Shown here one piece after another: positions 31,224 through 39,014 of a DNA stretch of 64,000 nt; the stretch's first letter is position 1; every line of letters starts with the position of its first letter. The notes beneath the pieces were generated by a model. It was given only the letters and a program-made list of their open reading frames with translations. It searched no databases and was not told the origin of the DNA. The position numbers were made by a program, and so were the translations under genes. The DNA is from Crocinitomicaceae bacterium (GTDB lineage Bacteria > Bacteroidota > Bacteroidia > Flavobacteriales_D > Crocinitomicaceae): assembly GCA_030727405.1 (NCBI GenBank), contig JANRBR010000028.1, forward strand, positions 71,442 through 135,441. The letters are read 5' to 3'.

Positions 31224-31808
31224 ATGAAACTAATTTTCGCAAGCCATAACGCCCATAAAGCAACAGAAATTCAACGAATCCTTCCCTCTTGGATTGAAAT
31301 CAAGACCTTGTCCGATTTGCATTATATGGATGAAATACCAGAAAATGAAGCGACGATTGAAGGAAATTCTCAATTTAAAGCACGTTTTGTTCATGGGAAA
31401 TTTGAACAAAATTGCTTTGCTGATGACACCGGGCTTGAAATAAGCTCTTTGAACGGTCGTCCAGGAGTTCATTCGGCTCGTTATGCAGGGGAGCAGCGTG
31501 ATTCCAATGATAACATGAATAAAGTTCTGGAGGAATTGGCAATGATGTCAGATCGATCTGCTCAATTTAAAACGGTAATCACCTTATATTGGGAAGGCGC
31601 AGAACATCAATTTGAAGGAATTGTACGTGGACAAATTGCCACCGTTAAAACGGGTTCGGAAGGATTTGGATACGATCCAATTTTTATTCCTGAGGGAGAA
31701 ACACGCAGTTTTGCTGAAATGACTTTGGATGAAAAAAACCAATACAGTCACCGAGCAAGGGCGATTGAAAAATTAGTCGCTTTTTTTAATACAGCTCCAA
31801 GTCACTAA
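31224..31808 (+). CDS. XTP/dITP diphosphatase (RdgB/HAM1 family)
   Basis: MKLIFASHNAHKATEIQRILP; FADDTGLEISSLNGRPGVHSARYAG; GFGYDPIFIPEG. Confidence 0.95.
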   Translation: MKLIFASHNAHKATEIQRILPSWIEIKTLSDLHYMDEIPENEATIEGNSQFKARFVHGKFEQNCFADDTGLEISSLNGRPGVHSARYAGEQRDSNDNMNKVLEELAMMSDRSAQFKTVITLYWEGAEHQFEGIVRGQIATVKTGSEGFGYDPIFIPEGETRSFAEMTLDEKNQYSHRARAIEKLVAFFNTAPSH

Positions 31809-32151
31809 TGATGATGGCTACATTTTGAACATCACCATTAATGGGCGGTGTCAATTTTGTGATCTTCACACGTAATTGGTAAATTCCTTTCAATTCTTTT
31901 CGGATACGCAGATTGATCCGTTCTCCCACTTGTTCAATGAGTTTGGAACGAATCGCCATTTCTTCTTTTACGATTTGGTTAATCGCAACGTAGTCTACTG
32001 TTTGATTCAGTTCATCAGTTTCGGCTGCCGTTTGAAAATCGGTCAATAAAGCAATGTCAACAATGTAATGTCCACCAATAAGTGCTTCTTCTTGAAGGCA
32101 TCCATGGTGAGCGTACAATTTGATTCCATTAACCTCAATGACTTGCTTCAT
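31786..32151 (-). CDS. folB: Dihydroneopterin aldolase
   Basis: VNGIKLYAHHGCLQEEALIGGHYIVDI; VDYVAINQIV; VKITKLTPPINGDVQNVAI. Confidence 0.88.
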   Translation of the reverse strand: MKQVIEVNGIKLYAHHGCLQEEALIGGHYIVDIALLTDFQTAAETDELNQTVDYVAINQIVKEEMAIRSKLIEQVGERINLRIRKELKGIYQLRVKITKLTPPINGDVQNVAIIISDLELY

Positions 32152-33667
32152 CGCGCAATTTTTGAATGTGTGTTAATCCAGATTCAAGCCTAGCAAGCAC
32201 CTCATCTTTTCCTAAAAACGCTGAGATGTCAAACATCCCTGGACCTGCGCCCACACCTGTGACACACAATCTGTATGGCAACAAAACAGCTCCAATTCCA
32301 ACTTGTTTCACTTCCAAAAACGCTTTAAATGCTTTTTCGATTTCTTCCGCTTGAAAGTCGGGAATTTCAGCAACGATGGCACTCCATTCTTGAATGTATG
32401 CTGTCGTTTCATCTTTCCATTTTTTCAGAATGGTATCCTTGTCAAAATTGCTTGGACGAGCAAATAGATAGGCTCCTTCGCTTAAAATATCTTGAGCAAA
32501 TGTTGCGCGTTCTTTCATCAAACCACAAATTTGCGCTAAACGATCCAATGGCTCATTAACGCCCTCTGAAATCAACATGGCTGCAATAGCCTCGTTGCTA
32601 AGGGTTCTTAAGTATTGTTGTTGGAACCATTTTGTTTTCTCCGGATCAAATTTTGCTCCAGCTTTGGACACGCGTTCAAGTGAAAAAGCTTCGCACAATT
32701 CTTCTAGTGAAAATATTTCTTGCGTGGTTCCAGGGTTCCAACCAAGTAAAGCGAGCATATTGATGAACGATCCTGGAAGGTATCCTTTCTCGCGGTATCC
32801 AGAGTACAATTCACCTTCGGCCGTTGTCCAGTTTGTTGGGAACACAGGGAATCCTAATCGATCTCCATCGCGTTTCGATAATTTTCCGTTTCCATCGGGA
32901 CGCAATAATAAAGGTAAGTGAGCAAATTCTGGACAATCCCATCCAAATGCTTCGTATAACATCACGTGAAGTGGGGCAGAAGGCAACCATTCTTCACCAC
33001 GGATGACGTGACTAATGTTCATGGTGTGGTCATCCACGATGTTTGCTAAATGATAGGTTGGCATTCCGTCGCTTTTGAAAAGTACTTTATCATCCAAGTT
33101 ATTCGTATTCACCACAACCCATCCACGAATTAAATCATGAAAGCGAATGTCTCTGTTTCGAGGCATTTTCATTCGAATCACGTAAGGGTGTCCTTCAGCC
33201 AATAATTTTTCTACTTCTGTTTGAGGTAATGTCAATGAATTGCGCAAAGAAGTACGCGTCACACTATTGTATTGCCAGTTCGGCATTCCCATCGCTTTTG
33301 CTTGGTCGCGCATGGCATCCAATTCTTCCGCAGAATCAAATGCATAATATGCTTTGTCTTCCGTAACCAATTGTTCCGCATAGGGACGGTACATTTCTTT
33401 TCGCTCAGATTGTACATATGGTCCAAAATCACCACCAAGTCCGGGTCCTTCCGTTGGCATGATGCCACACCAGTTCAGCGCATCCATGATGTAATCTTGC
33501 GCTCCAGGAACAAAACGAGTTTGATCGGTATCTTCAATGCGAATCAAGAAGGTTCCATTGTGTTTTTTCGCAAAAAGGTAATTGTATAATGCAGTACGCA
33601 CACCACCCATATGCAAGGGTCCAGTTGGTGAAGGTGCAAAACGAACGCGAACGGCTTTTTCTGACAT
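32135..33667 (-). CDS. gltX: Glutamate--tRNA ligase
   Basis: VRVRFAPSPTGPLHMGGVRTALYNYLFAKK; DGNGKLSKRDGDRLGFPVFP; start MSEKAV at 33667. Confidence 0.95.
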   Translation of the reverse strand: MSEKAVRVRFAPSPTGPLHMGGVRTALYNYLFAKKHNGTFLIRIEDTDQTRFVPGAQDYIMDALNWCGIMPTEGPGLGGDFGPYVQSERKEMYRPYAEQLVTEDKAYYAFDSAEELDAMRDQAKAMGMPNWQYNSVTRTSLRNSLTLPQTEVEKLLAEGHPYVIRMKMPRNRDIRFHDLIRGWVVVNTNNLDDKVLFKSDGMPTYHLANIVDDHTMNISHVIRGEEWLPSAPLHVMLYEAFGWDCPEFAHLPLLLRPDGNGKLSKRDGDRLGFPVFPTNWTTAEGELYSGYREKGYLPGSFINMLALLGWNPGTTQEIFSLEELCEAFSLERVSKAGAKFDPEKTKWFQQQYLRTLSNEAIAAMLISEGVNEPLDRLAQICGLMKERATFAQDILSEGAYLFARPSNFDKDTILKKWKDETTAYIQEWSAIVAEIPDFQAEEIEKAFKAFLEVKQVGIGAVLLPYRLCVTGVGAGPGMFDISAFLGKDEVLARLESGLTHIQKLRDEASH

Positions 33668-33804
33668 AGTGTAAATTTTGTGCAAAGATACATCAAATTG
33701 AAGGGTTTTTTCGACTTTTTTCATGGTAGAAATCATAAGACTTGGTGATAATCGTCATGTTTTCTTCTTGAAAAACCATGGAAATTTGTTAAAAATCAAA
33801 AATT

Positions 33805-34182
33805 ATGAAAGCAAATATCATTGATCAGCATTTAGAGAACCAAGATTGGTTAAAAAGACTCGATTTTTACAAGGAAGAAATCACCATCCTCAAAGAGCGC
33901 TTAGATGAAGTGACCAAAAAGAACAATGCCAGCGATTTTTTAAAGGATGTTGAGCATTTTCAAAACCAGTTCATAGTTCAACGAAACAACATCGATGAAT
34001 TGGCACATTCCATTAAAAAGAACGAGCAAGGTTTGGTGAAAGAAGTAAATTCAAACCCAGTGGCAGTTGATCACCGAAAAGTGGAAAATCACCTTGCAGA
34101 AGAAGACTTTATCGGATATTTTGAAAAGAATTTTGCAGAATTGCGAGGGGAATACAACCGGTTTTTATCCAAGTGGATGTAA
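33805..34182 (+). CDS. Hypothetical coiled-coil protein, 125 aa
   Basis: ATG ORF, charged helical composition; no recognised domain. Confidence 0.55.
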   Translation: MKANIIDQHLENQDWLKRLDFYKEEITILKERLDEVTKKNNASDFLKDVEHFQNQFIVQRNNIDELAHSIKKNEQGLVKEVNSNPVAVDHRKVENHLAEEDFIGYFEKNFAELRGEYNRFLSKWM

Positions 34183-34186
34183 GTAT

Positions 34187-35125
34187 TTATTGTCCGCAAT
34201 AAATGGTATCGTACCATGGGGAAAATCCAGCCCAAACTCCCAGTAATCCGTGAATGTTTGATGGAACATTGATGGGAGTTGAAAATGGATTCGCTGCAGA
34301 ATACAACTGTGCGTATTTTTTATCGTAAAACGAAAACACTTGTTGGTCCATTTTGGAAAATTTCACAACCACGGTGTCTCCAATGCGGTAATACCGTTTG
34401 TATGCCTTTAGATGTGTGGTATCCTTCCGCTTTAATGGATTTTCGTAAAAAAATTCAATGGTTTGACCATCAAAAAATTGATCGGAAAAGAATCCGCCAA
34501 ATCCTCGTTTGTAGATGTCGTCTAATTCTTCGCCATTCGCTTTGAGGTTGATGCGTTTGACTTCCCATTTGTAGGCGTCAAATTGATTCGCTGGATCACT
34601 TAGTTTCGCCCAAGAATAGCCATAATCTGGATTTTCCGCTTCAGGTTTCCAATAAACGGTATCTAATGCTGTAGTAGTGAGCAGTTGAGTCGTCCCCTTG
34701 TATGATTTTCCTTGATGCTTAATTTCCAAGGTATAGGATGTGTTCTCTTGAGCAATCAAAGCAGTCGAACTATAGACTTTTATCGGAAGAAGTAAGGCCT
34801 CATTCCATTCCAAACGAAGCATTTCAGCTACTTTTTTTTGACTTTCGATTGGAAGTTCTGAAATGGTATAAAGAGATAATGGAAACGTATCGTTTCCAGA
34901 AAGCACTTTTAATTCAGCGTCATAAACAAAACGAGCAATGTAGGCGGCAAGATCACTTTGTTCGTAGATATTGGCACTCTGGGAAAGAATGACAATGGGA
35001 TTTCCACCCGTTTCAATGATACCGTCAACAACTAGTTGATTTTGATATCCAGGAATATCAATTTTCACCTCTTTTGTACAAGAATACATGCTGAGCAATA
35101 ACAATATGAACCAAACCCTCATCAT
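34187..35125 (-). CDS. DUF4249-like lipoprotein
   Basis: Lipobox MYSCTKEVKIDIPGYQNQLVVDGIIETGGNPIVILSQSANIY; often linked to TonB receptors. Confidence 0.75.
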   Translation of the reverse strand: MMRVWFILLLLSMYSCTKEVKIDIPGYQNQLVVDGIIETGGNPIVILSQSANIYEQSDLAAYIARFVYDAELKVLSGNDTFPLSLYTISELPIESQKKVAEMLRLEWNEALLLPIKVYSSTALIAQENTSYTLEIKHQGKSYKGTTQLLTTTALDTVYWKPEAENPDYGYSWAKLSDPANQFDAYKWEVKRINLKANGEELDDIYKRGFGGFFSDQFFDGQTIEFFYENPLKRKDTTHLKAYKRYYRIGDTVVVKFSKMDQQVFSFYDKKYAQLYSAANPFSTPINVPSNIHGLLGVWAGFSPWYDTIYCGQ

Positions 35126-35139
35126 TCAAAGATAGGTGA

Positions 35140-36042
35140 TTATTCTATTGGATGTTTCCTACATGAAACATGCGTTGCACTCACTTCGATTTGGCCTAAA
35201 TAAATTCCTCCGTAACCAACTTGATGAATGACGGTATTTTTCCCTCCTTTGTTCTTGTGAGCGGATGGAGCATCCATGAATGTGTGCGTGTGTCCACCAA
35301 GTATTAAGTCAATGCATTCGTTTTCCGAAGCTAACTTTACATCACTTGGTTTTTCTGAGTTCGTATAACTATAGCCCAAATGCGACAAACAAATGATGAA
35401 ATCACAGCCTTTTTCATGCAGCATCTTTGCTGTTTGATTCGCTGTGCTGATCGGTTCTAAGTATTTCGTTTGACCAAATTTATCCGATGGCACCAATCCT
35501 TCTAGCTTAATCCCAATGCCAAAAACACCAATTTTCAGTCCTGCTTTCCGGAAGATATGGTATGGTTTTGTTTGATCTTTTAAAATGGTATCTGAGAAAT
35601 CGTAATTCGCACATAAAAATGGGAAATTCGCGTGCTTTTGAGCATTTAAAAATCCATCGAGGCCTATGTCGAAGTCATGGTTCCCCATGGTTGCGGCATC
35701 GTAGTTCATGGCACTCATCAATTTCATTTCCAATTCACCATGAAACAAATTAAAATAAGGAGTACCTTGAAAAATATCACCTGAATCAAGCAGGAGAACA
35801 TGTTCTTCCTTTTGGCGAATATCGTCGATTAATTTTGCGCGTTTTGCAACACCACCTAGATTTGGGTATTTCGAATGATTTGCTGGAAAAGGTTCAATCT
35901 GAGAATGGGTATCATTTGTGTGAAGGATGACTATTTTTTTTCCCTTCAGTAACTTCATCGATTTTTGAAGACGAAACGAGGACAGGAATACCCATGCGCT
36001 GGATCCAAGAAGGCTTGTTTTTAAAAATGATCGCCGTTTCAT
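35140..36042 (-). CDS. 5'-nucleotidase, metallophosphatase (N-terminal UshA-type) domain protein
   Basis: ILHTNDTHSQIEPF, LLLDSGDIFQGTPYFNLFHGE, MGNHDFDIG, GGHTHTF; twin-arginine-like MKRRSFLKTS leader. Confidence 0.92.
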   Translation of the reverse strand: MKRRSFLKTSLLGSSAWVFLSSFRLQKSMKLLKGKKIVILHTNDTHSQIEPFPANHSKYPNLGGVAKRAKLIDDIRQKEEHVLLLDSGDIFQGTPYFNLFHGELEMKLMSAMNYDAATMGNHDFDIGLDGFLNAQKHANFPFLCANYDFSDTILKDQTKPYHIFRKAGLKIGVFGIGIKLEGLVPSDKFGQTKYLEPISTANQTAKMLHEKGCDFIICLSHLGYSYTNSEKPSDVKLASENECIDLILGGHTHTFMDAPSAHKNKGGKNTVIHQVGYGGIYLGQIEVSATHVSCRKHPIE

Positions 36043-36043
36043 C

Positions 36044-36751
36044 TTAGTAAATTCGTTTGTCGTTTGATGTAACTAATGTTCCTTGTTTTATGCATGCTTG
36101 TATGAATACTTCACGTAATAAGACTTTTTTATTTAGTCTTTCTACAGCGTCTTGAAAAAAGGACATCTGGTCACCGCCATTGGCTAAATAGTCGCTGGTG
36201 ATCACCCAAAAATGTGTGGAACGATCGTTCATTCCGTTGATGCTTAATTTTCCTTGATTCATCTTTGCATTTGAAATTGGTTCGCCACCGGACTGGATGA
36301 GGTAGGATTCAATTTTAGCTAAGCTACTCATTGGAAGTCGTACCCAAACCACTTCATTGTCAAAGGGCATTAATCGAAAGATATCTCCTCGACTTACGGT
36401 TCCTTTTCCAATGGAACTTCTCAATCCGCCATTTGTTAGCAGGCAAAATACAGGCTCTGATAAACGCACATATGCGGTTTCATGAACAAAAAGTGCATCG
36501 GTGGTCCAGTTGCCTAAAAGGCTATTTGGCCGACCACTTTCTAACGAAAGGTCAGAGTTGGCAATAACTTCGCTCATCACGAGCTGTACGGAATCTTTAT
36601 AAGGTTGAATGAACTGTGCTATTTTTTCTTTTTCTACATTCGATTCTTGAAGTCCGATCTTTCCACTTGAAGGTAAAATGACCTCTAAATGAGAAGAGCA
36701 AGCCGTCAGGCTTGCTCCAATCAAAATATATAAGAGGATTCTTAGGGTCAT
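36044..36751 (-). CDS. 5'-nucleotidase C-terminal domain lipoprotein
   Basis: LTACSS lipobox; GRPNSLLGNWTTDAL, LTNGGLRSSIGKG, SDYLANGGDQMSFF motifs of 5_nucleotid_C. Confidence 0.9.
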   Translation of the reverse strand: MTLRILLYILIGASLTACSSHLEVILPSSGKIGLQESNVEKEKIAQFIQPYKDSVQLVMSEVIANSDLSLESGRPNSLLGNWTTDALFVHETAYVRLSEPVFCLLTNGGLRSSIGKGTVSRGDIFRLMPFDNEVVWVRLPMSSLAKIESYLIQSGGEPISNAKMNQGKLSINGMNDRSTHFWVITSDYLANGGDQMSFFQDAVERLNKKVLLREVFIQACIKQGTLVTSNDKRIY

Positions 36752-39012
36752 TCGATGATGAATTCACGTTGAACTGAACCGTATTCAGTACCGACGTTGA
36801 TCATATACATTCCCGATTTAAATTCAGTTGTCTCTAATTCTAGTACAGGAACTTGAACATTGGATGAAGATTTAATTACTCTACCCTGCATATCCGTAAT
36901 GGTATATTCAACGATGTCTAAACCATTCACTTGTGCAAATAATTTATCCGTTGCTGGCACTGGGAATACAGAGAAATTAATTGCTATTTTTTCCTCTATT
37001 CCGACATCGCACAATAAATAAGACATGTTCGCAAAGTTCACATGACAAGCAAAATTCACGGAGTCAACATATGGATTTCTGTTTGCTTGTTTACTGAAAA
37101 TAAATTCATTTCTTGCGATTTCATAATTATCAGGTAAATCATTGAAATGCCAAGTTTTTAAAGATTCTTGGCTTTGATTCGCCGGTATTTGCCAGTTGTT
37201 CCCAAGTTGACCGTTATACGCAGTCGCCATGTAAAAAATCGAACGAGCTGCATTTCCTTTTTGTGCTTCACGAGGCTCGTAAACCAACTGATTACCGCTA
37301 TATCCAACATTACCTTCTAAGTAAGTGAATACAACGTTTCCATCGATGTCCATCAAAGGAAGGTTACTTCTTGGAGTATTCGCTTGTTGCAAATTTGTAG
37401 GATAAAGGTTGTGTTGGTCACTGTATTCTGGTTTTTCTGGGTTGTCACATGGGAATGTTGGCATCCAAGAGTGACTGTACGTATGCTCACGTGAGTAACC
37501 TAAAGCGGACCAGTCGAAAGGCTCATCAAACACCTTGCGTTCACCAGAGTAAACACATGTTACAAAGGACTGTCCATTTGTCGTGTCACGAATCTCAAAT
37601 TGATTCATAACGGTCGTTTTATAATTGAAATACGAAACAACCGTATGCGGATTGATCAACGCACTTAAATCACTTAGGAAAGTTGCTGAACCTGAATTAA
37701 TCCCAGCGTAATAATTTCCAATTTGCTCACCTTGGCTTGTTACGTTTCCGATCGCAGGAGCAGTTGTTTTGTAGTTTTCAAATCCTGTTGGACCATTGAA
37801 TGCAAATACAGCAAAGTGGTAGTTTTGATTGGCAATGATTCCGCGTGGAGTAAATCCAGTCCCGCTTCCGATGTATGCAACACGAGCATCTCCAACGACA
37901 TCTCCTCTTTTGTAGCTGGCACCATCCGTTGGTATTCCTGTAACGGCAGAACCATTTTTCCAAAGCACGATGTAATTTTCAGCGTTCGTTCCAGCGGAGT
38001 ATTGTCCACCAATCGTGTATGCTTTTACCAATGGGAAAGTTAGGTTTGATGGATTCATAGTTGGCTCGGTAGCCAAGTTGTTTGTACCTATTGCGTATAG
38101 GTTGATGATGTATGGATTCTCGTCACTGTCATTGTTCGCTATGGAAATGGTTGCTGAGCGCGTTCCAGCTCCAGTTGGAGTGAATGTCAAAGAGTAATTA
38201 TTACTACCTAGTCCAGCTACTGTTCCAGATGTTAGGTTGATGCCAAATTCAGAAGCGTTTGTCCCTGTAAAGGTTACGCCGGAAAGTGTTAACGCGGAAA
38301 CTCCTGTGTTTTCAATCGTCACAGTTGTTGCAGCAGTTGTTCCAACTACATAGGTTTCATTATTTAAAACAGTTGTCCCGTTGACCTTTACGTTAATCTC
38401 CCTTGCTGGAGCAACATAAGGAAAAATGTCTAATAAATTTCTTGGGATGATTTGGTAATTCGCGTTGAATTGTCCCAATTCGCCAACAATGGAAATCGGA
38501 CCAGTTGGAATGGCTGTTCCATCGATGTTTGTTGAACCATTGATTCGGACATCAAATGAGCTTGTTCCATTCCAAACTTGTACAGTACTGTTTCCAGTAG
38601 CAAAGTTTCCGGTTTGAACAAATGTCACATTGTCGAAGCGAACTAATTGTGCTTCCAATGATTCATTTCCACTAGAAAAAGGAATTGTTTGAGGCTGAGG
38701 CAATACACCAGGTCCATGATTGACAACGGTTGTCGTTGGTGATAATTCCAATAAGCCACTAAAGTCAAACAACACACCAGTTGCTGTAATAGAATCTCCA
38801 CGTTGCACGGAAGAAACGTTTGATCCGTAACAGGCAATTCCAGCAGTTCCATCCTGAATGTATCGAATGTTTCCAAGTTCGCTACCATTGGTAGCCACAC
38901 CAGTTACCGTTACTGTTTGACCAATTCCTAGGTTTCTCACTTGAGAAATGGTTTGTGCTTTGATGCTGAAAACAGCGAAAAAAGCAAGGGCACTAAGTAT
39001 TCCTTTTGTCAT
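36748..39012 (-). CDS. Secreted endonuclease I-family protein with T9SS-type C-terminal domain
   Basis: Signal peptide; N-terminal OB/DUF5689-like region; SREHTYSHSWMPTF...SDQHNLYPTNLQQANTPRSN endonuclease I-like motif; C-terminal FPVPATDKLFAQVNGLDIVEYTITDMQGRVIKS T9SS-type domain. Confidence 0.88.
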   Translation of the reverse strand: MTKGILSALAFFAVFSIKAQTISQVRNLGIGQTVTVTGVATNGSELGNIRYIQDGTAGIACYGSNVSSVQRGDSITATGVLFDFSGLLELSPTTTVVNHGPGVLPQPQTIPFSSGNESLEAQLVRFDNVTFVQTGNFATGNSTVQVWNGTSSFDVRINGSTNIDGTAIPTGPISIVGELGQFNANYQIIPRNLLDIFPYVAPAREINVKVNGTTVLNNETYVVGTTAATTVTIENTGVSALTLSGVTFTGTNASEFGINLTSGTVAGLGSNNYSLTFTPTGAGTRSATISIANNDSDENPYIINLYAIGTNNLATEPTMNPSNLTFPLVKAYTIGGQYSAGTNAENYIVLWKNGSAVTGIPTDGASYKRGDVVGDARVAYIGSGTGFTPRGIIANQNYHFAVFAFNGPTGFENYKTTAPAIGNVTSQGEQIGNYYAGINSGSATFLSDLSALINPHTVVSYFNYKTTVMNQFEIRDTTNGQSFVTCVYSGERKVFDEPFDWSALGYSREHTYSHSWMPTFPCDNPEKPEYSDQHNLYPTNLQQANTPRSNLPLMDIDGNVVFTYLEGNVGYSGNQLVYEPREAQKGNAARSIFYMATAYNGQLGNNWQIPANQSQESLKTWHFNDLPDNYEIARNEFIFSKQANRNPYVDSVNFACHVNFANMSYLLCDVGIEEKIAINFSVFPVPATDKLFAQVNGLDIVEYTITDMQGRVIKSSSNVQVPVLELETTEFKSGMYMINVGTEYGSVQREFIIE

Positions 39013-39014
39013 AA

